Shown here piece after piece: positions 7,038 through 12,985 of a stretch of 14,535 nt of DNA (the first letter of the stretch is position 1; each line of letters opens with the position of its first letter). The notes below the pieces were generated by a model. It did not search any database. It was not told the origin of the DNA and was given only the letters and a program-made list of their open reading frames with translations. This stretch comes from JBHENW01 sp046261875 (GTDB lineage: Bacteria > Acidobacteriota > Thermoanaerobaculia > UBA5066 > Gp7-AA6), in assembly GCA_046261875.1 (NCBI GenBank), contig JBHENW010000184.1, positions 1 to 14,535 on the forward strand, in the 5' to 3' direction. A program made the translations under genes and the position numbers.

Positions 7038-7455
7038 TCGTTCCCCGGCCCGCCGCGAGGGCGGCGGCCGCCGCCCCGACGGCTCCTCCTGCCACGTCGG
7101 CCAGCAGGTCGGCTCCTTCCATCCCCCGCCCGGGAATCCAGAGCTGGTGGATCTCGTCGAGCGTGCCGAAGACCGCCAGCGCGCCGGCGATCGCCAGGAC
7201 GCGGCCCGCGCCGAATCCGGCCCGGCCCGGCCACCGCATCGCGCGATAGATCAGGAAGCCGAGCACGCCATAAAGCAACAGGTGGGTCAACTTGTCGAGG
7301 GCGGGAACGCCGGAGAGGGCGTCGGGGGGTCCGGGCGGGTTGGGCCACGAGCTGGAAGCGAGAACGACGAGGCTCCAGAGGGCCGCCGCCGCCCGCCTCC
7401 CCCACGGGTCTCCGGCGCGCATCGCCGCGGCGCGCTCCGAAGAACCGGGCGTCAT
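7027..7455 (-). CDS. VanZ-like family membrane protein
   Basis: This 142-residue inner-membrane protein has about four hydrophobic segments (about 21-37, 55-73, 84-98 and 117-136). The VanZ-like family signature is present: DKLTHLLLYGVLGF (54-67), then TLDEIHQLWIPGRGMEGADL (98-117) and LADVAGGAVGA. VanZ in the vancomycin-resistance cluster gives low-level teicoplanin resistance, but most chromosomal relatives have no known function, and nothing here points to resistance. ATG at 7455 has AGGA five bases upstream; ATG at 7422 is an alternative. The stop codon lies inside the end of the convergent pilT-like gene (11-bp overlap). The C-terminus is an Ala-rich stretch. Confidence 0.85.
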   Translation of the reverse strand: MTPGSSERAAAMRAGDPWGRRAAAALWSLVVLASSSWPNPPGPPDALSGVPALDKLTHLLLYGVLGFLIYRAMRWPGRAGFGAGRVLAIAGALAVFGTLDEIHQLWIPGRGMEGADLLADVAGGAVGAAAAALAAGRGTTIS

Positions 7456-7648
7456 TGGTTCCTATGCTAAGTCGGAGGCGGGCTCAACCTTCGTTCCGGG
7501 GCGAGCGGGCCGCAAGAAAAAGAAAATTCTGGTCCCTCCGTCGCTCTTTTTTCGCCTATTGGAATGACGGGAGAACCAAGGACCACGCGGCGGCGACGAA
7601 CGGCTGCCGCGGGGCCCGCCCTGCTCGGGCGGGCCGGGAAGGGAGACC
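7456..7648. other. Intergenic region between divergent vanZ-like gene and S8 remnant
   Basis: These 193 bp separate two divergent genes and should hold their promoters. The stretch 7514-7566 is A/T-rich for this window (runs of A on the left, T on the right), but I see no convincing -35/-10 pair on either strand. The right end carries a GC hairpin (7613-7635) just before the Shine-Dalgarno of the S8 remnant. The small reading frames across it have no recognisable content. Confidence 0.5.
7613..7635. repeat. GC-rich inverted repeat ahead of the S8 remnant
   Basis: GGCCCGCCC (7613-7621) and GGGCGGGCC (7627-7635) form a perfect 9-bp stem with a five-base loop. It ends 13 bases before the GTG of the protease remnant and directly precedes its AAGGGAG ribosome site. 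No T-run follows on either strand, so a terminator is unlikely. A leader hairpin is possible, but chance in GC-rich DNA cannot be excluded. Confidence 0.4.
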
Positions 7649-7923
7649 GTGAAACACAATTTCCACCTCGCATCGCGAAAGCTCCGGCGCGTGGCTCGGC
7701 TCGCGCTCGCAGCCTTCGGCCTGCTGGCGGCGCCCGCATACTCGATCGATCAGGCCCGGGTGACGGCCGGCGTGGACGCGCCGCGACGCGCTACGGCGTG
7801 ACCGGCCGCGGCGTCATCGTGGCGTTGCTGGACCGCGGAATCGACTGGTCCCACGCGGACTTCCGCAATGAGGACGGCACCACGCGGATCGCCTAGATCT
7901 TGGCGGATACGTCGGCCTTCTGA
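7649..7923 (+). pseudogene. Remnant of a secreted subtilisin-like (S8) serine protease gene
   Basis: The 5' end looks like a real gene: AAGGGAG lies just before GTG at 7649, followed by a signal peptide (RKLRRVARLALAAFGLLAAP, about residues 10-29) and SIDQARVTAGVDAP. This frame stops at TGA 7799-7801. The expected continuation RYGVTGRGVIVALLDRGIDW, the S8 segment around the catalytic Asp (in LLDRGI), appears in another frame, so one base was lost or two gained between about 7775 and 7795. That second frame is cut by TAG at 7894-7896 after DGTTRIA, then reads ILADTSAF to TGA at 7921-7923. Nothing resembling the His or Ser regions of the catalytic domain follows before the terminator and rplQ. 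It is therefore a truncated, frameshifted remnant, non-functional as a protease. A sequencing error could explain the frameshift but not the missing remainder. Confidence 0.75.
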
Positions 7924-7936
7924 GAGATCTCGAATG

Positions 7937-7968
7937 AAAAGGGGCGGGGAGAAGAGAACCCCGCCCCT
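7937..7968 (-). terminator. Intrinsic terminator of the ribosomal operon
   Basis: On the minus strand a 10-bp perfect stem (7959-7968 with 7940-7949, GGGGCGGGG/CCCCGCCCC closed by an extra A-T pair) with a nine-base loop runs into TTTT (7937-7940) and then CATTC. It lies about 75 bases beyond the rplQ stop codon and marks the 3' end of the operon. The mirrored strand lacks a T-run, so it works leftward only. Confidence 0.87.
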
Positions 7969-8042
7969 CGAACTCGGAAGAATCGCCGGGGAGTTCCGGC
8001 CGTGGCTTCTTGCTCCCCTTCCGCGCGGGCCTGTCCCGCGCG

Positions 8043-8651
8043 CTAAGAAGTCCCGCGCTTGCTCGGGCCCGTCCTGCTGGGGCCCTTCTTCGGGCCCTGG
8101 CGGGGGGCCTTCTCGCGCCGCTCGCCCCGGGCCGGCTTCTCCTTCCGCGGCGGCTTCGCCTCGCGCGGGGTTTCCTCGGCGCCCTCCTCAGAGTCCGCCT
8201 TCTGCTTGCGCACCGTCTCGACCCGCCCCCCGGAGGCGCGGCGGGCCCGGTCGGACAGAGACTCCTTCTTCGGGGCGCGATCCTTCGGCTTGAACTGGTA
8301 GTCGACGAACTCCAGGATCGCGACCTCCGCGTTGTCCCCGCGCCGCGATCCGAGCCGCAGGATCCGCGTGTACCCCCCCGGACGGTCCACGAAGCGCGGG
8401 GCGAGGGTCTCAAACACCCGCTTGACCGCATCGCGGTCGGGGATCCACCGGAGGACCCGGCGCCGCGCGGCCACGTCGTCGCGCTTGGCGGTCGTGATGA
8501 GCTTCTCCGCCAGAGGACGCAGCTCCTTCGCCTTCATCAGCGTCGTCTCGATGCGCTCGTGCGTCATCAGCGAGGCGAGCTGGTTGGAGAACATCGCCAG
8601 CCGGTGCGAGGTCGTGCGCCGGAGCTTGCGCCCGGCTCGGTTGTGTTGCAT
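8043..8651 (-). CDS. rplQ: Large ribosomal subunit protein L17 with long basic C-terminal tail
   Basis: L17 binds 23S rRNA near the peptide exit side of the large subunit. Residues 1-123 are a complete L17: MQHNRAGRKLRRTTSHRLAM at the N-terminus, LMTHERIETTLMKAKELRP, then GGYTRILRLGSRRGDNAEVA and ILEFV. The family usually ends near 115-130 residues. Here about 79 more follow, rich in Lys, Arg, Glu, Pro, Gly and Ser and without hydrophobic residues (ending SRTGPSKRGTS), so probably disordered and able to touch rRNA. The ATG has AGGAG three bases upstream and lies six bases after the rpoA stop. It is the last gene before the terminator. Confidence 0.96.
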   Translation of the reverse strand: MQHNRAGRKLRRTTSHRLAMFSNQLASLMTHERIETTLMKAKELRPLAEKLITTAKRDDVAARRRVLRWIPDRDAVKRVFETLAPRFVDRPGGYTRILRLGSRRGDNAEVAILEFVDYQFKPKDRAPKKESLSDRARRASGGRVETVRKQKADSEEGAEETPREAKPPRKEKPARGERREKAPRQGPKKGPSRTGPSKRGTS

Positions 8652-8657
8652 GGGCTC

Positions 8658-9638
8658 CTACTCGGCCTTCGCTTCGGCCGGCTCCAGCTCCATGCCGAGC
8701 GAGAGACCCATCGGACGCAGGATGTCGCGGATCTCGTTCAACGACTTGCGGCCGAAATTCTTCGTCTCGAGCATGTCCTTCTCGGTCTTCTGGACGAGGT
8801 CCCGGATCGTCCGGATCCCGGCGTTCTTGAGGCAGTTGGCGCTGCGCACGGAGAGCTCGAGCTCGTCCACGGACCGGTTGAGGTACTCGGCCAGGTTTTC
8901 CGGCAGCTCGCCCTCCCCCACCCCTTCCAGCGCGGTCTCGTGCTCCGCGTTGACGAAGATCGTCAGGTGGTCGCGCAGGAGCGTGGCCGCCAAGCCGACG
9001 GCGTCGGCCGGCGACACCGTGCCGTTGGTCCAGACCTCGAGCACGAGCCGGTCGTAGTCGGTCGCCTGCCCGATGCGGGCCGCCTCGACGTGGTAGTTGC
9101 AGCGACGGACGGGGGAGTGGACGGAGTCGATCGGGATGTAGCCGATCCCCATGTCCTCATCGAAGTTCTTGTCGGCCGAGACGTATCCGCGGCCGATCGA
9201 GACGCGCATCTCCATCTGGAGGCGTCCGTTCTCCGAGAGGGTCGCGATCGCGGCGTCGGGGTCGAGGATCTCGACCGTCGAGTCGCCCTGCAGATCCGCG
9301 GCCGTGACCTTCCCTTTACGCTCCACGTCCAGGGTGATGATCTTCTCCTCGTTCGTGTGCATCTTGATCGGGATCTGCTTGAGGTTGAGGATGATGTCCG
9401 TCACGTCCTCGACCACGCCGGGGAGCGAGGAGAACTCGTGCAGTACCCCTTCGATCTTGACCGCCGTGATCGCGGCGCCCTCGATCGAGGAGAGCAGGAC
9501 CCGGCGCAGCGCATTGCCGACCGTGGTCCCGAAGCCACGCTCGAAGGGCTGGGCGTAAAACCGTCCATAGGTGGCCGAGAGGGTTTCGGTGTCCGCCTCG
9601 AGCCGCTTCGGCTTCTGAAAACCTTTCCAGAGAGTCAT
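8658..9638 (-). CDS. rpoA: RNA polymerase alpha subunit
   Basis: The 326-residue alpha subunit dimerises to nucleate RNA polymerase assembly. The N-terminal domain has FGTTVGNALRRVLLSSIEGA (36-55) and the conserved HEFSSLPGVVEDVTDIILNL (67-86). The C-terminal domain, which binds UP elements and activators, spans about 255-316: RSVDELELSVRSANCLKNAG followed by NFGRKSLNEIRDIL. Length and motifs are standard. ATG at 9638 has AAGGAG six bases upstream. The frame is open far upstream, but that part lies across rpsD and is not alpha sequence. It sits 17 bp after rpsD and 6 bp before rplQ. Confidence 0.98.
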   Translation of the reverse strand: MTLWKGFQKPKRLEADTETLSATYGRFYAQPFERGFGTTVGNALRRVLLSSIEGAAITAVKIEGVLHEFSSLPGVVEDVTDIILNLKQIPIKMHTNEEKIITLDVERKGKVTAADLQGDSTVEILDPDAAIATLSENGRLQMEMRVSIGRGYVSADKNFDEDMGIGYIPIDSVHSPVRRCNYHVEAARIGQATDYDRLVLEVWTNGTVSPADAVGLAATLLRDHLTIFVNAEHETALEGVGEGELPENLAEYLNRSVDELELSVRSANCLKNAGIRTIRDLVQKTEKDMLETKNFGRKSLNEIRDILRPMGLSLGMELEPAEAKAE

Positions 9639-9655
9639 CGCTTCTCCTTGTCCGT

Positions 9656-10282
9656 CTACTTGGAATACAGCTCGACGATCAGCTGCTCGGCGATCGGGAG
9701 CTTGATCTCTTCCCGCTTGGGAAGCTCGGCCACGCGCCCGGAGAAGGTCTCCGGCGAGAGGTCGAGCCAGGCCGGCACGCCGCGCGCTCGCGCGGTCTCG
9801 ACCGACGCCTTGATCTGCTGGTTGACGCGGCTCTTCTCCTTGATGGCGACGACCTCGCCCTTGGAGACCCGATACGACGGGATCGACACTTTCTTTCCGT
9901 TGATCGTGACATGCCCGTGGCGGACGAGCTGACGCGCCTGGGCCCTCGATGCCGCGAAGCCGAGGGAGTACACGACGTTGTCCAGCCGGCGCTCCAGCTC
10001 CTCGAGCAGGTTGGCGCCCGTGATGCCCTTGCGCCGCTCCGCGCGCTGGAACGTGGACCGGAACTGGCTCTCGAGGAGCCCGTAGATCCGTTTGACCTTC
10101 TGCTTCTCGCGCAACTGGATGCCGTAACCGAGCAGCTTGCTGCGCCGGCGGCCGTGCTGGCCGGGCGGGTAGTTGCGCCGCTCGATCGAGCACTTGTCCT
10201 TGAAGCAGCGGTCCCCCTTGAGGAAGAGCTTCATGCCCTCCCGCCGGCAGAGCCGGCAAACCGCTTCCGTGTGACGTGCCAA
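9656..10282 (-). CDS. rpsD: Small ribosomal subunit protein S4, zinc-binding type
   Basis: S4 starts assembly of the 30S body by binding 16S rRNA; in E. coli it also represses the alpha operon. The 208 residues include an N-terminal four-cysteine zinc site (Cys9, Cys12, Cys26, Cys31) and the S4 RNA-binding domain from about 95 (ELERRLDNVVYSLGFAASRA, RQLVRHGHVTINGKKV). The start is TTG at 10282, since MARHTEAVCRLC is the standard beginning and no ATG or GTG is near; GGAGG at 10291-10295 lies eight bases upstream. It is separated from rpsK by 136 bp containing the second hairpin repeat, the largest gap in the operon. Confidence 0.97.
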   Translation of the reverse strand: MARHTEAVCRLCRREGMKLFLKGDRCFKDKCSIERRNYPPGQHGRRRSKLLGYGIQLREKQKVKRIYGLLESQFRSTFQRAERRKGITGANLLEELERRLDNVVYSLGFAASRAQARQLVRHGHVTINGKKVSIPSYRVSKGEVVAIKEKSRVNQQIKASVETARARGVPAWLDLSPETFSGRVAELPKREEIKLPIAEQLIVELYSK

Positions 10283-10358
10283 AAGACGAACCTCCGCGAC
10301 CCCCGCGTTTGTTTACGTCCTTCCTCCCGGCTTGGGGATCGCTGAGCCGGTTTACGGA

Positions 10359-10416
10359 CGGGAGTCGAAAGTCGAGAGTCGAAAGTCGACTCCCGATTCC
10401 CGACTTTCGACTACCG
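10359..10416. repeat. Heptamer-based inverted repeat, copy 2
   Basis: This 58-bp element has two 27-bp arms (10359-10385 and 10390-10416) around TCGA. The left arm is CGGGAG followed by TCGAAAG, TCGAGAG, TCGAAAG; the right arm is CTCCCGA, TTCCCGA, CTTTCGA, CTACCG. Read as the leftward operon transcript, 21 of 27 positions pair canonically and four more are G-U, leaving two mismatches, so a long RNA hairpin is expected. It begins two bases beyond the rpsK stop codon and lies 77 bp before rpsD. No T-run follows. It shares unit, period and inversion with the copy at 653-705. Confidence 0.85.
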
Positions 10417-10418
10417 AT

Positions 10419-10856
10419 CTATACCCTTCTCCTCTTCCTCGGCCGACATCCATTGTGCGGAATCGGCGTCGTGTCCTTGATCGACTTGATGTCGAGCCCG
10501 TTGGCCTGGAGCGCCCGGATGGCCGACTCGCGGCCGGCGCCGGGTCCGGTCACCCGCACGTCCACGGAGCGGACGCCGTGCTCCTTGGCGGACTCGGCGC
10601 AGTTGGCCGCGGCGAGCTGCGCCGCGAAGGGAGTGCCCTTGCGCGAGCCCTTGAAGCCGATCCGGCCCGCCGAGGACCACGCGAGGATCCCGCCGTCCTG
10701 GTCGGCGATCGAGATGATCGTGTTGTTGAAGGACGCCTGCACGGTCGCCACCGCGTGCGGGATGTTCTTCTTCTCGCGTTTGCCCGCGCGGGGCTTCTTC
10801 CCTTTTTTGCCTGCCGGCTTTTCAGGCGTCGCGCTGGCGGGAGTCTGTTCTGCCAT
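10419..10856 (-). CDS. rpsK: Small ribosomal subunit protein S11
   Basis: S11 lies on the 30S platform and contacts 16S rRNA near the mRNA exit. The 145-residue protein has the full family core: HAVATVQASFNNTIISIADQ, AWSSAGRIGFKGSRKGTPFA, VRVTGPGAGRESAIRAL and the end DTTPIPHNGCRPRKRRRV. The N-terminus has a Lys/Ala/Pro-rich extension of about 30 residues before the core, a little longer than in E. coli. ATG at 10856 has AGGAAG five bases upstream. It follows rpsM by 19 bp; the hairpin repeat begins just after its stop. Confidence 0.98.
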   Translation of the reverse strand: MAEQTPASATPEKPAGKKGKKPRAGKREKKNIPHAVATVQASFNNTIISIADQDGGILAWSSAGRIGFKGSRKGTPFAAQLAAANCAESAKEHGVRSVDVRVTGPGAGRESAIRALQANGLDIKSIKDTTPIPHNGCRPRKRRRV

Positions 10857-10875
10857 GTTTACTTCCTAGCTTCCA

Positions 10876-11259
10876 TTACTTCTTGGTCGCCTTCTTCTTG
10901 CCCGCGATCGTCTGCTTGCGCGGCCCCTTGCGGGTCCGGGCGTTCGTGTGGGTCCGCTGGCCGCGCACCGGGAGGTTGCGCCGGTGGCGCAGGCCGCGGT
11001 AGCACCCGATGTCCATCAGACGCTTGATGTCCATGGAGACGTCCTTGCGCAGGTCGCCCTCCACCTTCACGTCGTCCGTGATCACCTTGCGGATCCGCAC
11101 GACCTCCTCTTCGGACAGGTCCTTGACCCGCGTGTCGGGCCGGACGTCGGCGCGCTCGAGGATGAAGTTCGCCTTCGGCCGGCCGATGCCGAAGATGTAG
11201 GTCAGGCCGATCTCCACGCGCTTGTTGACCGGCAGGTCGACTCCAGCGATTCGTGCCAT
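10876..11259 (-). CDS. rpsM: Small ribosomal subunit protein S13
   Basis: S13 sits in the 30S head and bridges to the 50S subunit and the P-site tRNA. The 127 residues start with MARIAGVDLPVNKRVEIGLT, continue with YIFGIGR, and have DIKRLMDIGCYRGLRHRRNL, PVRGQRTHTNARTRKGPRK and a lysine-rich tail (GKKKATKK). Length and motifs are standard. ATG at 11259 has GAGGGA upstream with normal spacing. It follows rpmJ by 26 bp. Confidence 0.98.
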   Translation of the reverse strand: MARIAGVDLPVNKRVEIGLTYIFGIGRPKANFILERADVRPDTRVKDLSEEEVVRIRKVITDDVKVEGDLRKDVSMDIKRLMDIGCYRGLRHRRNLPVRGQRTHTNARTRKGPRKQTIAGKKKATKK

Positions 11260-11278
11260 GTCAGTCCCTCAGCCTCTC

Positions 11279-11294
11279 CAGGGCTTCAGCCCTG
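11279..11294. repeat. Small hairpin over the rpmJ stop codon
   Basis: CAGGGC (11279-11284) and GCCCTG (11289-11294) pair around a four-base loop TTCA. On the transcribed (minus) strand the loop is TGAA, which contains the rpmJ stop TGA. It lies in the rpmJ-rpsM junction, 20 bases ahead of the rpsM start. No T-run follows, so it is not an intrinsic terminator. A role in coupling or message stability is possible, but the stem is short. Confidence 0.35.
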
Positions 11295-11399
11295 CCTCTG
11301 TTTGTGCTTGGGAATCGCGCAGATGACCCGCACGACGCCCTTGCGGTGCACGATCTTGCATTTCACGCAGATCTTTTTCACGGATGCTCTAACTTTCAT
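11286..11399 (-). CDS. rpmJ: Large ribosomal subunit protein L36, zinc-binding type
   Basis: L36 is the smallest 50S protein. The 37 residues read MKVRASVKKICVKCKIVHRK, then GVVRVICAIPKHKQRQG. The zinc ribbon is complete: Cys11, Cys14, Cys27 and His32, so this is the zinc-requiring form. ATG at 11399 is preceded by a G-rich stretch (GGTGGGTGG). It lies between infA and rpsM, as is usual in this operon. Confidence 0.97.
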   Translation of the reverse strand: MKVRASVKKICVKCKIVHRKGVVRVICAIPKHKQRQG

Positions 11400-11418
11400 G
11401 ATCGACCACCCACCCGCC

Positions 11419-11637
11419 TCACTTGTACCTGTAAATGATCCGGCCCCGGGAAAGGTCGTAGGGCGAAAGCTCGACCAACACCTTGTCCCCCGGCAGGATG
11501 CGTATGAAGTTCTTGCGCATCTTTCCGGAGATGTGGGCCAGGACCTGGTGCTTGTTTTCCAACTCCACTTTGAACATCGCGTTGGGCAGTGGCTCGACGA
11601 CGGTGGCCATCACCTCGATCGCTTCTTCCTTGCTCAT
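11419..11637 (-). CDS. infA: Translation initiation factor IF-1
   Basis: IF-1 binds the 30S A site during initiation. The 72-residue protein is a single OB-fold with typical sequence: IEVMATVVEPLPNAMFKVEL, HQVLAHISGKMRKNFIRILP, GDKVLVELSPYDLSRGRIIY. The start ATG overlaps the map stop codon as ATGA, which suggests translational coupling; the ribosome site upstream is weak (GGCGG). The same frame is open far upstream across map, but that part is not IF-1. Confidence 0.97.
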   Translation of the reverse strand: MSKEEAIEVMATVVEPLPNAMFKVELENKHQVLAHISGKMRKNFIRILPGDKVLVELSPYDLSRGRIIYRYK

Positions 11638-12413
11638 GCGCCCACGGCCGCCTGCAGGGCGGCGACCCGCCCGGTCCCCAGAATGACGGCGCCTTCCGGG
11701 AGCAGCGCCACGGTGTACTCGAAATGAGCCGACGCGCTCCCGTCGGCCGTCCGGACCGTCCACCCGTCGCCGTCCACCTTCACGCGGGGCCCGCCGAGGT
11801 TGAACATCGGCTCGATCGCGATCACCATCCCGGCCTTGAGCGGGCTGCCCCGTCCGGCCGGGCCGTAGTTGGGGATCTGCGGCTCCTCGTGGAGAGCCGT
11901 CCCGACGCCGTGTCCGACGAAGTCCCGCACGACGCCGTACCCGTGCGTGAAGGCCAGCGCTTCGATGGCCGCCCCGATGTCGGAAACGCGCCCGCCGGGC
12001 CGGGCGGCCGCGATTCCCGCCTCGAGCGCCTCCCGGGTGATCCGGAGGAGCCGGACCCGTTGGGAATCGATGCGCCCCACCGGGAGCGTGCGCGCCGCGT
12101 CGCCGTAGTAGCCCTCGACGATGGCGCCGCAATCCACCCCGACGACGTCCCCCTCCTTCAAAGAGCGGTTGCCGGGGATGCCGTGGACGACCTCGTCGTT
12201 GACCGACGTGCAGAGCGTCCGAGGAAACCCGCGGTAGCCCAGAAAGGCCGGCCGGGCGCCTCGCCGCCGGATCTCCTCTTCGGCGATCCGGTCGAGCTCG
12301 AGCGTGGTGACTCCCGGCCGCACGGCCTTCTCGACGACCTCGAGCGTTTCCAACACCACGCGGGAGGCTTCTTCGAGCTTTCGCAGCTCCGCGTGACTGC
12401 GCAGCGTGATCAT
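11634..12413 (-). CDS. map: Type I methionine aminopeptidase
   Basis: This enzyme removes the initiator methionine from new proteins. The 259 residues carry all five metal ligands of the pita-bread fold: Asp94 (VGVDCG), Asp105 (YYGDAA), His168 (DFVGHGVG), Glu201 (IAIEPMF) and Glu232 (HFEYT), plus the substrate-contacting His77 in NDEVVHGIPG. There is no N-terminal zinc-finger extension, so it is the short bacterial form. Its ATG overlaps the adk stop (ATGA) and its stop overlaps the infA start (ATGA). Confidence 0.97.
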   Translation of the reverse strand: MITLRSHAELRKLEEASRVVLETLEVVEKAVRPGVTTLELDRIAEEEIRRRGARPAFLGYRGFPRTLCTSVNDEVVHGIPGNRSLKEGDVVGVDCGAIVEGYYGDAARTLPVGRIDSQRVRLLRITREALEAGIAAARPGGRVSDIGAAIEALAFTHGYGVVRDFVGHGVGTALHEEPQIPNYGPAGRGSPLKAGMVIAIEPMFNLGGPRVKVDGDGWTVRTADGSASAHFEYTVALLPEGAVILGTGRVAALQAAVGA

Positions 12414-12985
12414 GCAACTCCGTGGGCGAGCGGAAGCGCTCCGGCGACCCGCGCCGCGATCTCGCGGATCGTGCCGACCCCGTCCACCTCGGCGAACAGT
12501 CCCCGCTGGCGGTAATAGCCAACCAGGGGGCTCGTCTTTTCCCGATAGACTCGGATCCGCTCCCGGACCGTATCGGCCCGGTCATCCGCGCGCCCCTCCG
12601 CCCGGGACCGCTCGAGCAGCCGGGCCTCCAGGACGTCTTCCGGGACGGAAAAGTTGATAACCGCCGTGATGGGCGCGGCATTTCCGAGAATGCCGGCCAG
12701 GGATTCCGCCTGCTGGATCGTCCGGGGAAAGCCGTCCAGGATGAAGCCCTCCGCGGCGTCGGGGCGCTGGATCCGCTCCCGGACGAGCTCGGTCATGACC
12801 GGATCGGGAACCAGCTCCCCCCGCTCCATGATCGCGCGGGCCTGGCAGCCCAGCGGGGTCCCCTCGCTCACGGCGGTCCGGAGCATCTCTCCCGTCGAGA
12901 TGGCCGGCACCTGGAGCCTCTCGGACAGGAGCTTTGCCTGCGTGCCCTTCCCGCTGCCGGGGGGGCCGAGGAAGATGACGCGCAT
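12410..12985 (-). CDS. adk: Adenylate kinase, short-LID type
   Basis: It interconverts ATP, ADP and AMP. The 191 residues contain the P-loop GPPGSGKGT (7-15), the AMP-binding helix STGEMLR (30-36), FILDGFPRT (81-89) and a short LID with EGRADDRADTVRERI (130-144). The LID lacks the zinc-binding cysteines of the long form. The ATG at 12985 shares one base with the secY stop (TGATG), and the adk stop overlaps the map start, so it is coupled on both sides. The family assignment is secure. Confidence 0.97.
   Translation of the reverse strand: MRVIFLGPPGSGKGTQAKLLSERLQVPAISTGEMLRTAVSEGTPLGCQARAIMERGELVPDPVMTELVRERIQRPDAAEGFILDGFPRTIQQAESLAGILGNAAPITAVINFSVPEDVLEARLLERSRAEGRADDRADTVRERIRVYREKTSPLVGYYRQRGLFAEVDGVGTIREIAARVAGALPLAHGVA

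Noticed and set aside
7059..7076. Perfect 18-bp palindrome (GGGCGGCGG/CCGCCGCCC) just after the pilT-like stop
   Set aside because: It encodes the Ala-rich C-terminus of the VanZ-like protein (GCC/GCG codons), has no loop and no T-run, and is expected in such sequence; a terminator role is not supported.
7027..7455. VanZ-like gene as an antibiotic-resistance determinant
   Set aside because: Only the broad VanZ-like family signature is present and no other van genes are near; most chromosomal members have no shown link to resistance.
8010..9932. A 640-codon plus-strand frame opposite rplQ, rpoA and rpsD
   Set aside because: Three conserved ribosomal-operon genes explain the region; the product has no recognisable motif.
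10327..10350. CCGGCT/AGCCGG inverted repeat with a 12-base loop between rpsD and the repeat
   Set aside because: The six-base stem with a long loop is weak and has no T-run; it is within chance for this base composition.
653..10416. The two heptamer repeats as a CRISPR array or as ends of one composite transposon
   Set aside because: There are only two copies, each internally palindromic, with no spacers, no cas genes and no transposase; the 9.6 kb between them is conserved core genes.
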